Of a stretch of DNA of 32,240 bases, positions 1 through 7,141 are shown one piece after another; the first letter of the stretch is position 1, and every line of letters begins with the position of its first letter. Source of the stretch: Arthrobacter sp. Bi26 (GTDB lineage: Bacteria; Actinomycetota; Actinomycetes; Actinomycetales; Micrococcaceae). Location: the NCBI RefSeq assembly GCF_918697925.1, contig NZ_CAKKMF010000063.1, positions 1 to 32,240 on the forward strand, in the 5' to 3' direction. A program made the translations under genes and the position numbers. Below the pieces are notes generated by a model. The model saw only the letters and a program-made list of their open reading frames with translations. It searched no databases and was not told the DNA's origin.

Positions 1-350
1 GACAGGTGGCGGTGCTGCTCCAGGGACTCGAGCTGGGTGCGCAGGATGGCCACCTCCTCTGCCAGGGTCCTGGTTTCGTCCTCCACGACGGAGATTTCCC
101 ACGACAGGTGCAGGCAGACGCCCAGCAGCATGAGGATGCTCATGGCAAACAGCAGGTTGGACGGGATCTGGACACCGACATATTCGGCGACGATGTTCAG
201 CAGCCGGGGGAAGGCCGCGAGTACCAGGGTGGCGACGCCGACGATCAGCCAGAGGACGGCGTACTTCTCCCGGAGCTTTTTGCGCCGGAGCATTTCGATG
301 ACCAGGGCAACGATGGCGAGCGCCAGCAGGAAGGCGGCGATATTTCCCAT
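1..350 (-). CDS. DUF2304 family membrane protein (3' end outside window)
   Basis: The frame reads from ATG at 350 leftward to the window edge without a stop, so the gene is partial. The product begins MGNIAAFLLALAIVALVIEM, a first membrane segment followed by a basic loop (RRKKLREKYAVLW), a second hydrophobic stretch at about residues 32-48 and a third at about 66-84. It then enters a polar, coiled-coil-like tail (EDETRTLAEEVAILRTQLESL). This three-segment layout, with the REKYAVLW loop and C-terminal coiled coil, is typical of DUF2304 proteins. These commonly sit directly after a dolichol-phosphate-mannose-synthase-like glycosyltransferase, as here: the upstream gene stops 2 nt before this ATG. 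Its role is not established; an accessory subunit of the neighbouring polyprenyl-phosphate glycosyltransferase is an inference from context. Confidence 0.8.
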   Translation of the reverse strand, partial: MGNIAAFLLALAIVALVIEMLRRKKLREKYAVLWLIVGVATLVLAAFPRLLNIVAEYVGVQIPSNLLFAMSILMLLGVCLHLSWEISVVEDETRTLAEEVAILRTQLESLEQHRHL

Positions 351-352
351 CC

Positions 353-1102
353 CTAGGCTCCTGCCGGTTCAGCGGCCACGGTGGCCAGTCGTGTGGGTTT
401 CCGGGTGAGGGCGAAGAGCAGGGCGAACACGGACCTTCCGAGGTAGATGGCGGCCTTGACGGGGTTGTGGCTGGGCTTCCCGCCCTGGCGTGCCCGCATC
501 TCCACGGGTACCTGGGTGACCGTGCAGCCTGAGCGGATGGCCACGACGAGGGAGTCGATCGTGTCGCCCAGGTATTCGGCGGGGTAGTGGTCGAGGTACT
601 GGGCGACGGCGCGCTCGTTGGCGGCCCGGAAGCCGCTGGTGACGTCCGTCAGGCGTGTCTTGGCCAGGCCCGAAATGACTTTGGCCAACAGTTGCATGGC
701 CCACTTGCGGGGGCCGGTGACCCTGTATTCGCCGCGGTCGGCGAAGCGGGCGCCGATCGAGATATCCGCGTGCTGAAGGCCCGCGAGGACTTCGTCGATG
801 TTCCGGGGATCGTGCTGGCCGTCGGAGTCCACCTGGATTACCTGGACGTAGCCGAGACGTTGGGCGTACTTGAAGCCGGCCCGCATGGCGCCGCCGACGC
901 CGAGGTTGAAGGGCAGGTTCAGGACGGTCGCGCCGGCCGCTGCTGCCTCGTCCGCCGTCGAGTCCGTGGAGCCGTCGTTGACGACCAGCACGTCGTAGCG
1001 GGCATTGGTGCGGAGGACTTCACGCACGGTGCTGCCAACTACGGCGCCTTCGTTCCAGGCAGGCATGATCACCAGGACGCGCGGGGAGGGTTGGGCTTTC
1101 AT
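353..1102 (-). CDS. Family 2 glycosyltransferase, DPM1/polyprenyl-phosphate sugar synthase type
   Basis: A GT-A fold glycosyltransferase of about 249 residues, expected to move a sugar from a nucleotide donor onto polyprenyl phosphate at the inner membrane face. Visible motifs are the N-terminal strand VLVIMPAWNEG, the VVNDGSTDST donor-binding motif, NLGVGGAMRAGFKYA, and the metal-binding VDSDGQHDP about 95 residues in. The C-terminal part has VTSGFRA and an amphipathic or hydrophobic stretch near YLGRSVFALLFAL. I chose ATG at 1102 because a TATAGT box lies nine bases upstream; a TTG at 1111 is the alternative and would add MDD. The gene is tightly followed by the DUF2304 gene (2-nt gap), a usual pairing. 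Acceptor and sugar cannot be read from sequence. Confidence 0.88.
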   Translation of the reverse strand: MKAQPSPRVLVIMPAWNEGAVVGSTVREVLRTNARYDVLVVNDGSTDSTADEAAAAGATVLNLPFNLGVGGAMRAGFKYAQRLGYVQVIQVDSDGQHDPRNIDEVLAGLQHADISIGARFADRGEYRVTGPRKWAMQLLAKVISGLAKTRLTDVTSGFRAANERAVAQYLDHYPAEYLGDTIDSLVVAIRSGCTVTQVPVEMRARQGGKPSHNPVKAAIYLGRSVFALLFALTRKPTRLATVAAEPAGA

Positions 1103-1111
1103 ATCGTCCAA

Positions 1112-1117
1112 ACTATA
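1112..1117 (-). promoter_or_regulatory. Internal -10 box TATAGT for the glycosyltransferase/DUF2304 pair
   Basis: On the minus strand TATAGT ends nine bases before ATG 1102. The predicted transcript would start at or within about 2 nt of the ATG, so the mRNA would be leaderless or nearly so. No clear TTGACA-like -35 is visible. It lies in the only sizeable gap (68 nt) of this leftward gene group, so the last two genes may be transcribed separately. Confidence 0.5.
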
Positions 1118-1179
1118 TCAATTCAGTGCAGGGTCCTCGCTGGCGCGGGCCGCCCGGGCGGCGTCGGGCGCCCCCGGCG

Positions 1180-2106
1180 TCAGCGCAGGCGCCGCTCGAG
1201 CTCCGCCGGAATGCGCCCCGTGGAGCCCCGGAAAGCGTCCGCGAACCCCGCGGCGGCGGCGCGCAGGAGCTTGCCGCGGCCGGGACTGAAGGTAAAGCGA
1301 AGGACGTGGGCCTTCGTCTCTTCAACGAGGCGGCGCAGCACCCAGCCCGGATATTTACGCAGGTAGCGAAGGGTCAGCAGCGTCCCGTTCCGGCAGATGT
1401 AGTAGACCCGGCTCGGGGAATGGTAATTGTAGGAAATTTCCCGGCCCAGCACCTTCAACGGCCGGCCGAAGAGCCGGCCGGGTTCGCGCTGCCCCAGGTC
1501 GTGGGCGATGTCACAGCCTTCGCCCACCAGTACGGCGAGCCCGGCCGCACGCGTGCGCATGGTGAATTCGGAGTCGACGCCGTCGATGAACAGGGCCTCC
1601 TCGAAGGGGCCCATCCTGGCGACCGTGGAGCGCGGGATGAGGAAACCGGACTGCATCGGATCGAAGGCGTGAACGAATGGGCCGTCGGCGTGCAGCACGG
1701 GGATCGGGTGTCCGCTGTATGAGGCGGCCGTCACGAATCCGACGCCGACACCGGCGGCACTGGCTTGCGCGTAGGTGGCCAGGCCCCGCCGGACGTACTC
1801 GCCGGTGGGACGGGAGTCCTGGTCCAGTGTCAGGAAGAAGTCCGGGTTCCAGTGTGCCCGCGCCGCCGCCACGCCGGCATTCAGCGCGGCCGCGATCCCG
1901 GAATTCTGCTGCTGACGGACCACCAGGGCGCCGGCCTCGGCGAGGGCCGCCAGTACGGCTTCGGACCCGGCGGGCGATCCGTCGTCCACGACGACGACGT
2001 GGCCCACCTGCTGCTGGAGGGCCCGCACCGTGTCGGTCAGGGATGGGTCCGGGCGGTAGGCGGCGACGACGGCGGCGACGGTCGGGGATGGATCATTCGG
2101 CGTCAA
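1180..2106 (-). CDS. Family 2 glycosyltransferase, rhamnosyltransferase-like
   Basis: 308-residue GT-A glycosyltransferase resembling the bacterial rhamnosyl/galactofuranosyltransferase branch. Motifs are VAAVVAAYRPDPSL at the N-terminus, VVVVDDGSPAGS, QNSGIAAALNAGV, and the signature FLTLDQDSRP, where DQD is the expected divalent-metal site. Further on come GPFEEALFIDGVDSEF, which contains the acceptor-side acidic residues, and a YYICRNGTLLTLRY segment. The start is TTG, with AAGGA about six bases upstream (GCAAGGAAACCG), and the gene overlaps the end of the flippase gene by 14 nt, so translation is probably coupled. With rmlB and rmlCD only a few kb away, transfer of rhamnose to a wall glycan is plausible but inferred. 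Confidence 0.87.
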   Translation of the reverse strand: MTPNDPSPTVAAVVAAYRPDPSLTDTVRALQQQVGHVVVVDDGSPAGSEAVLAALAEAGALVVRQQQNSGIAAALNAGVAAARAHWNPDFFLTLDQDSRPTGEYVRRGLATYAQASAAGVGVGFVTAASYSGHPIPVLHADGPFVHAFDPMQSGFLIPRSTVARMGPFEEALFIDGVDSEFTMRTRAAGLAVLVGEGCDIAHDLGQREPGRLFGRPLKVLGREISYNYHSPSRVYYICRNGTLLTLRYLRKYPGWVLRRLVEETKAHVLRFTFSPGRGKLLRAAAAGFADAFRGSTGRIPAELERRLR

Positions 2107-3328
2107 CGGTTTCCTTGCTTTCTGTGGCGAGCAGTTTCGACCCCGGGATCAGCAAGGTCACGAACAGGATGGCTTCGCTGAGGGCCATGCCCAGGGCGAT
2201 GCCCGGGGCATTCCCCATGGACCCGGCATAGATCATGGCCGCGACCCCGAACACGGCCGAAATCAGCGTCCAGCGAAGCACAAGGCCCTGTTGGCCGGCC
2301 GGGATGAGCAGATTGCGGATGAACGGGGTGCTGGCGCTCAGGAAGAGGAAGGCGAGCCCGTAGTAAAGGCACAACTGGGTGGTGGCCTGGGCCTGCCCGG
2401 CAAAAAGGAGGCTGCTGACAAACGGTCCGGCGACCGTCAGGACGGCCGCGCCTATCACGCCGAGCCCGATATGGGACCAAATGGCCGCCAGGTGGCGCTT
2501 CTTGCGGCCGGACGCTCCGTGTTCCAGGGTCCAGCCCTGGAAGGCGTTGCCGAGGGCCACCACGGTGAACAGGCCGAAGCGGTACAGCGTGTCCGCCGTC
2601 GCCAGGCTGCCCGATGCCGCCGGCGCGGTGGTGGCGGTCGCAATCGGGGCGGGCGTGGAGGCATAGGCATTGCCGGCAAGGCTGATGCCCGCCGTCCGGC
2701 CCTGGGCCCCCAGTTCGCGGACGGCGCCGCGGAGATCGCGGGGCCACCAGTTTCCTCCGGGGGAGTAGGTCCGGTGAAACACGATGAGGGAGGCCAGGGT
2801 CGTTGCTGCCAGCAGGCCCGTGTAGTACCACATTTGGTGGCTGATCAGCAGTACGGGGACCGCCAGCGCGGTGGCGACAAAGCGGGGGACGGTGTCGTAG
2901 ACGGCCAGCAGCCGGGGCTGGCCCAGGCCGATGCAGAACCACGACGGCGACATCCCGGCGATGGCGACCGCGCAGGTCATGGCCACGGCTTCCCACCGGA
3001 ACGCGGGAACGGCCACGATCGCGGCGACAGCTGCGGCGGCGGGCAGGGTCAGGACCAGCAGGATGAGCCTGGTCCGGATGCTGCGCAGGTAGACGCCGGC
3101 CCGGTCCGAACTGCTGGCTGCCCGGGCGACGGCGACCGGCCCGTCCACGTTCCAGCCCCACATCAGCACGGTGGCGGCAAAGGTGCCGATCGCCTGCCCG
3201 GAGATGACGCTGGAGATTCCTTCGCCGCCGACGAAGCCCGAGATGACGGGGATGAGGAGGAGCGGAGTGATCAAGGACAGCAGGGGCAAAATGGTGAACC
3301 CTGAAAGGCGCAGCAGTACGGTTCTCAT
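2093..3328 (-). CDS. Polysaccharide flippase-like (Wzx/MATE/MVF superfamily) membrane protein
   Basis: 411 residues, strongly hydrophobic, with about 12 membrane segments separated by short basic loops. The opening MRTVLLRLSGFTILPLLSLITPLLLIPVI and the following segment GWNVDGPVAVARA match the start of O-antigen/teichoic-acid exporter-type proteins (Polysacc_synt family). The predicted job is to flip lipid-linked glycans made by the neighbouring glycosyltransferases across the cytoplasmic membrane. It is the first long gene of the leftward group. Its ATG overlaps the stop codon of a ten-codon upstream reading frame (ATGA). Family membership rests on topology and overall pattern rather than catalytic residues, as these transporters have no sharp signature. 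Confidence 0.8.
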   Translation of the reverse strand: MRTVLLRLSGFTILPLLSLITPLLLIPVISGFVGGEGISSVISGQAIGTFAATVLMWGWNVDGPVAVARAASSSDRAGVYLRSIRTRLILLVLTLPAAAAVAAIVAVPAFRWEAVAMTCAVAIAGMSPSWFCIGLGQPRLLAVYDTVPRFVATALAVPVLLISHQMWYYTGLLAATTLASLIVFHRTYSPGGNWWPRDLRGAVRELGAQGRTAGISLAGNAYASTPAPIATATTAPAASGSLATADTLYRFGLFTVVALGNAFQGWTLEHGASGRKKRHLAAIWSHIGLGVIGAAVLTVAGPFVSSLLFAGQAQATTQLCLYYGLAFLFLSASTPFIRNLLIPAGQQGLVLRWTLISAVFGVAAMIYAGSMGNAPGIALGMALSEAILFVTLLIPGSKLLATESKETVDAE

Positions 3329-3357
3329 TCGAGCCGGAATCCTTGTTTCTTAGACAT
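3325..3357 (-). CDS. Possible ten-residue leader peptide MSKKQGFRLE ahead of the flippase gene
   Basis: An ATG at 3357 opens a ten-codon frame whose TGA overlaps the ATG of the flippase gene by ATGA. A TAGGAT -10 box at 3367-3372 (minus strand) ends nine bases before this ATG, so the mRNA would begin only a couple of bases ahead of it. The layout would let ribosomes load on the leaderless end and re-initiate on the flippase gene, with AAGGA inside the short frame also serving as ribosome binding site. Its translation is inference; no homologue is known to me. Confidence 0.35.
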   Translation of the reverse strand: MSKKQGFRLE

Positions 3358-3366
3358 CGTCCCTCG

Positions 3367-3372
3367 ATCCTA
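3367..3372 (-). promoter_or_regulatory. -10 box TAGGAT for the leftward glycan operon
   Basis: TAGGAT on the minus strand, nine bases before the leader ATG at 3357. It fits the actinobacterial TANNNT consensus. No convincing -35 is present. Confidence 0.4.
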
Positions 3373-3402
3373 CGGGATGCCAAGGCGCTGCCCGCGGTCC
3401 CC

Positions 3403-3408
3403 TAGGAT
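3403..3408 (+). promoter_or_regulatory. -10 box TAGGAT placed for a leaderless start at 3416
   Basis: TAGGAT followed by exactly seven bases and then ATG at 3416, so the predicted +1 is the A of the start codon. This geometry supports 3416 over the in-frame ATG at 3407, which overlaps the box itself. It lies about 30 bp from the divergent TAGGAT box of the leftward operon. Confidence 0.5.
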
Positions 3409-3415
3409 GGTGCAG

Positions 3416-4171
3416 ATGAACGATCAGAACCTGTTGCCCGACGTTCCGCTCCGGGCCAGCATCTGCATGGCAACGTACAACGGCGCGGAGTTCGTGGCGG
3501 AGCAGCTCGCCTCGATCCTGGCCCAGCTGGGCCCGGACGACGAGATCGTGATCGTGGACGATGCTTCAAAAGATGACACGGTGGCGCGGATCAGGGAGCA
3601 CGGCGACCCCCGGATCCGCCTGATCGAGGCCGCCGCCAACCAGGGGTACGTCCGCTCCTTTGAGCAGGCCGTGCGGGCCAGCCGCGGCGCCGCGATCTTC
3701 CTGGCGGACCAGGATGATGTCTGGATCGAGGGACGGCTGGACGCCATGCTGGACGCACTGGCGACGCACGCCGTCGTGGCCAGCAACTTCGATGTGCTCG
3801 GCGGCGGTGACCGTCCCCGGATTCCCCGGCTCCGCGCGGCCGACAGCGGCCGCCACCGGGCCAATCTCTGGGGCATCCTGGTGGGCTACCGCGCGTACTA
3901 CGGCTGCGGGATGGCCTTCCGCCGTGAAGTCCTCGGCAGCTTCGTCCCGGTGCCCGCGTACCTGCGCGAGTCCCACGACCTCTGGCTGGCGATCCTGGGC
4001 AACACGGCCGGCTCGATCGGCCACCTGGACGCCTCGACCCTGCGGCGAAGGCTGCACGAGAGCAATGCCACCCCGCGCGGCTGGCGTTCGCTCCGCGTGA
4101 TCCTGGCCGCCCGGGTGGTCCTCCTGCGCCTCATGATCGAGGCCCGCCGGAGGCTCCGCGCGGCGTCCTGA
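3416..4171 (+). CDS. Family 2 glycosyltransferase
   Basis: About 251 residues. The N-terminal half is a clear GT-A domain: ASICMATYNGAEFVAEQLASIL, then DEIVIVDDASKDDT (donor site), a variable helix, and FLADQDDVW, whose DQDD is the metal-binding motif. Later residues include YYGCGMAFRREVL and ESHDLWLAIL, which correspond to the acceptor-side region seen in rhamnosyl- and glucosyltransferases of cell-surface polysaccharide clusters. The start was chosen at 3416 from the promoter geometry; 3407 is possible. It is divergent from the flippase operon and convergent with the GH25 gene, 24 nt away. Sugar specificity cannot be read, but the cluster suggests wall glycan assembly. Confidence 0.87.
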   Translation: MNDQNLLPDVPLRASICMATYNGAEFVAEQLASILAQLGPDDEIVIVDDASKDDTVARIREHGDPRIRLIEAAANQGYVRSFEQAVRASRGAAIFLADQDDVWIEGRLDAMLDALATHAVVASNFDVLGGGDRPRIPRLRAADSGRHRANLWGILVGYRAYYGCGMAFRREVLGSFVPVPAYLRESHDLWLAILGNTAGSIGHLDASTLRRRLHESNATPRGWRSLRVILAARVVLLRLMIEARRRLRAAS

Positions 4172-4195
4172 GCGGGAAACCCCCATCCGCTGTTC

Positions 4196-5989
4196 CTAGA
4201 AGTAGGAGATGTCCACTGTCCGTTTGGCGAGGCTGTTGGTCAGCTGCCAGTTGTTGCCGCGCACAATGCCGACGGTGGTCAGCCGGTCCCCGTTCCAGTC
4301 GCCGGTGATGGGTCGGTCGGTGCCGATCCCGAAGGCGATGAAGTTGGACACAACGGGGGACTTGATGCGGTTGCTGAGCCACCACTCGCCCTTGCGCCAC
4401 ACGCCGATGCTGGTCCTTCCGTCGCCGTCCCAGTCGCCGACGATCGGCGTATCGGAGGGAATCCCGAAGCCGCTGTACTCATTGACCACCGGATTGCTGA
4501 TGTTGTAGCTGACCTGGAAGCTGGAGTTGCGCCAGATGCCGATCCCGTCGCGGCCGGAGCCGTTCCAGTCGCCAACGATTGGGGTGTCGGATCCGACGCC
4601 GAAGCCGACGACCTTCGTGATGGCCCTGGTGTTGATGTCGTCCACGAGCCACCACATGCCGTTCCGGAAGATGCCGATCCCGGCCCGGCCGTTACCGTTC
4701 CAGTCTCCGACGACGGGTTTGTCGCCCGGGCTGCCGTAACCGAAGCAGCGCCGCGGGGCCGAGGGCATCTGCAGGCACCAGTATCCGTCCTTGAACCAGC
4801 CGGTGTAGGACTTGCCGTCGCCTGCCCATTTGCCGCTGAGCAGGGTGGCGCCGGGAATGAGGCCGATTGGGTAGGTGTCAGGCGTGGAAGCGAGTTTCCG
4901 CAGCTGGTCCATCGAGCCGTTGAAGACGTTCTGGTCGCCGGGGAACGTGGCCCTGACGGTCTGGGACGCGTCCGCAAAGGCGTTGGCGTACTGCCAGACC
5001 GTGTAGGTAGGCCAACCGCCGGGCACGGACGGTCCGTTGGTGTAGTAGGAGGCCAGCCACAGCGGGTTGACCTTGCTGAATTCGCTGGTGTTGCCCAGGC
5101 AGTCGCGCCAGAAGTAGTAGCTGGTGTAGATCATGGCCTGTTTGTTGGTCATCCGGTACACGGTCCGGGTGAAGTCCCTGACCCAGGTGGCCAGCTGCCC
5201 GGGCGTGGCGCCGTAGCAGCGGTTGAGGCCGGCGTAGGGATTGTCCTCGATGTCGAGGACCGGGGGCATCGTGACGCCGTCCGGGGACCAGCCGCCGCCG
5301 TTGTTGACGAAGAACCGGGCCTGGGCGGCGCCGTCGGAGACATCGGGGCGGCCAAAGTGGTAGGCGCCGCGGAGCAGGCCGACGGAACGCGCACCGGTGT
5401 ACTGCGCCCCGAATTCGCTGTTCCGGAAGGTGGTGCCCTCCGTGGCCTTGACGTACGCGAAGCGGGCGCCGTTGGCGCGCACGGAAGACCAGTTGACGGT
5501 GCCTTGCCAGCCGCTGACGTCCAGGCCCAGAGGCTGCCCGCGCGTGGCGAAGGGCTGCTCTGCCACCCAGGGCTCGGTGGCCTGGGCCACCGGGACCTGC
5601 TGCGTCGTGGCCATGGCGGCGGAGGTCGAGGCCGGATTGAGGCCGGCCCGGCCCATTCTCGCCTGGCCCTGTTCCGGCGCGGACTCCGGCGCGATGGCGG
5701 CCTGCACACGGGCTGACGGGGTCGCCGTTGCCGGCGCCGCCGTGGTCGCCGGGGTGCTGGCCGGCGCGGTTGCCTTTATCGGGGCGGCGCTGGTAGCCGC
5801 CGTCGCCGTCGGTTTGGGTGTCGCCGCAGCCGCCGATGCGGTGGGCGCAGGGGCCTTGGTGGTGACAGCGGGAGAGGGGCTGGGCGCCGGTGCCGCAGCG
5901 GCAGGACTGGCCCAGGTCAGCGCCAGCGCGAGAGGAAGGCAGAGTGCAGCGGCGGTCCGTAGTTTGTGGATTTTGATAGTCTTCACCAT
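4196..5989 (-). CDS. Secreted GH25 muramidase (lysozyme) with C-terminal FG-GAP/VCBS-like repeats
   Basis: 597 residues. A signal peptide (basic start, LCLPLALALTWASPAAAA) precedes a long Ala/Pro/Thr linker to about residue 150. The GH25 domain follows, with LGLDVSGWQG, YVKATEGTTF, GAYHFGRPD and the catalytic acidic cluster PVLDIED, and ends around WQYANAF. The last ~210 residues are five repeats of about 45-50 residues built on GDWNGxGRxGIGIxRxxxWWL; the first (GKWAGDGKSYTGWFKDGYW) is degenerate. Such Asp/Asn-Gly repeats usually form a calcium-binding beta-propeller-like or wall-binding module. GGAG lies only 2 nt before ATG 5989 but 5 nt before GTG 5986, so 5986 may be the true start. Expected role: cleavage of peptidoglycan outside the cell. 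Confidence 0.9.
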   Translation of the reverse strand: MVKTIKIHKLRTAAALCLPLALALTWASPAAAAPAPSPSPAVTTKAPAPTASAAAATPKPTATAATSAAPIKATAPASTPATTAAPATATPSARVQAAIAPESAPEQGQARMGRAGLNPASTSAAMATTQQVPVAQATEPWVAEQPFATRGQPLGLDVSGWQGTVNWSSVRANGARFAYVKATEGTTFRNSEFGAQYTGARSVGLLRGAYHFGRPDVSDGAAQARFFVNNGGGWSPDGVTMPPVLDIEDNPYAGLNRCYGATPGQLATWVRDFTRTVYRMTNKQAMIYTSYYFWRDCLGNTSEFSKVNPLWLASYYTNGPSVPGGWPTYTVWQYANAFADASQTVRATFPGDQNVFNGSMDQLRKLASTPDTYPIGLIPGATLLSGKWAGDGKSYTGWFKDGYWCLQMPSAPRRCFGYGSPGDKPVVGDWNGNGRAGIGIFRNGMWWLVDDINTRAITKVVGFGVGSDTPIVGDWNGSGRDGIGIWRNSSFQVSYNISNPVVNEYSGFGIPSDTPIVGDWDGDGRTSIGVWRKGEWWLSNRIKSPVVSNFIAFGIGTDRPITGDWNGDRLTTVGIVRGNNWQLTNSLAKRTVDISYF

Positions 5990-6127
5990 TACTCCGGAGG
6001 ATCTGGACAGAGGCCAGGATCACCCCCGTATGTGCGTAAAGAGTACCCAATTGCCATCACTGTTACTACTGTGGCCAGTGTTGCGGCTGGTGTGCCGCCC
6101 CCGGCGAGGGAGAAATTAGGCAGCCGG

Positions 6128-6133
6128 TAAGCT
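6128..6133 (+). promoter_or_regulatory. -10 box TAAGCT for a leaderless rmlB transcript
   Basis: TAAGCT, six bases, then ATG 6140; there is no Shine-Dalgarno sequence before rmlB. The spacing predicts transcription starting at the start codon. No obvious -35 hexamer. Confidence 0.5.
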
Positions 6134-6139
6134 GGCCTA

Positions 6140-7138
6140 ATGCAGAAACTCCTCGTCACCGGCGGTGCCGGATTCATCGGTTCCAATTTTGTCCACTACG
6201 TACTGGAGAACACAGACCACCACGTCACTGTCCTCGACAAGCTCACCTACGCGGGCAATATAGAGTCGCTGGCGGACCTGCCTGCAGACCGCTTTACGCT
6301 GGTGCAGGGCGACATCTGCGACGCCGCTGTGGTTGAGAGCCTGGTTGCCGCAACGGATGTGGTGGTCCACTACGCGGCGGAATCCCACAACGACAACTCG
6401 CTGCACGATCCGCGACCGTTCCTGGACACGAACATCATCGGGACGTACACCCTGATCGAGGCCGCGCGGAAGCACAACAAGCGGTTCCACCACATCTCCA
6501 CCGACGAGGTTTACGGCGACCTCGAGCTCGATGACCCGGAACGGTTCACCGAGAGCACACCGTACAACCCCTCCAGCCCGTATTCCTCCACCAAGGCGGG
6601 CTCGGACCTCCTGGTCCGCGCCTGGGTGCGGTCCTTTGGCCTGCAGGCGACCATCAGCAACTGCTCGAACAACTACGGCCCGTACCAGCACGTGGAGAAG
6701 TTCATCCCGCGCCAGATCACCAACGTGATCGACGGCATCCGCCCCAAGCTGTATGGCAAGGGCGAGAACGTCCGGGACTGGATCCACGCCAATGACCACT
6801 CGTCCGCCGTCCTGGCGATCATCGCCAAGGGCCGGATCGGGGAGACCTACCTGATCGGCGCCGACGGCGAGAAGAACAACAAGGACGTCGTCGAACTGAT
6901 CCTCAAGCACATGGGCCAGGCGCCGGACGCCTACGACCACGTGGTGGACCGGCCCGGGCACGACATGCGGTACGCGATCGACTCCGCCAAGCTTCGCGAC
7001 GAACTCGGCTGGGAGCCGCAGTTCTCCAACTTCGAGGCCGGCATTGAAGACACCATCGCCTGGTACCGGAACAACGAGGACTGGTGGCGTCCGCAGAAGG
7101 CCGCGACGGAAGCCAAGTACAAGGAACAGGGCCAGTAG
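6140..7138 (+). CDS. rmlB: dTDP-glucose 4,6-dehydratase
   Basis: 332 residues, an extended short-chain dehydrogenase/reductase that converts dTDP-glucose to dTDP-4-keto-6-deoxyglucose with bound NAD+, the second step of dTDP-rhamnose synthesis in the cytoplasm. Visible features are the NAD-binding TGGAGFIGSNF at residues 6-16, HYAAESHNDNS near 80, the catalytic STDEVYGD motif (Thr-Asp-Glu), the active-site YSSTK, NCSNNYGPYQ, and RDWIHANDHS. Length and motifs are complete. The start follows a leaderless-type promoter. The rmlCD fusion begins 3 nt after the stop, so the two genes form an operon. rmlA (glucose-1-phosphate thymidylyltransferase) is not in the window. Confidence 0.96.
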   Translation: MQKLLVTGGAGFIGSNFVHYVLENTDHHVTVLDKLTYAGNIESLADLPADRFTLVQGDICDAAVVESLVAATDVVVHYAAESHNDNSLHDPRPFLDTNIIGTYTLIEAARKHNKRFHHISTDEVYGDLELDDPERFTESTPYNPSSPYSSTKAGSDLLVRAWVRSFGLQATISNCSNNYGPYQHVEKFIPRQITNVIDGIRPKLYGKGENVRDWIHANDHSSAVLAIIAKGRIGETYLIGADGEKNNKDVVELILKHMGQAPDAYDHVVDRPGHDMRYAIDSAKLRDELGWEPQFSNFEAGIEDTIAWYRNNEDWWRPQKAATEAKYKEQGQ

Positions 7139-7141
7139 ATA

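Noticed and set aside
2103..3383. Long leftward open frame of 426 codons overlapping the flippase gene
   Set aside because: Arg/Pro/His-rich translation typical of a shadow frame in G+C-rich DNA; the flippase frame has the membrane pattern.
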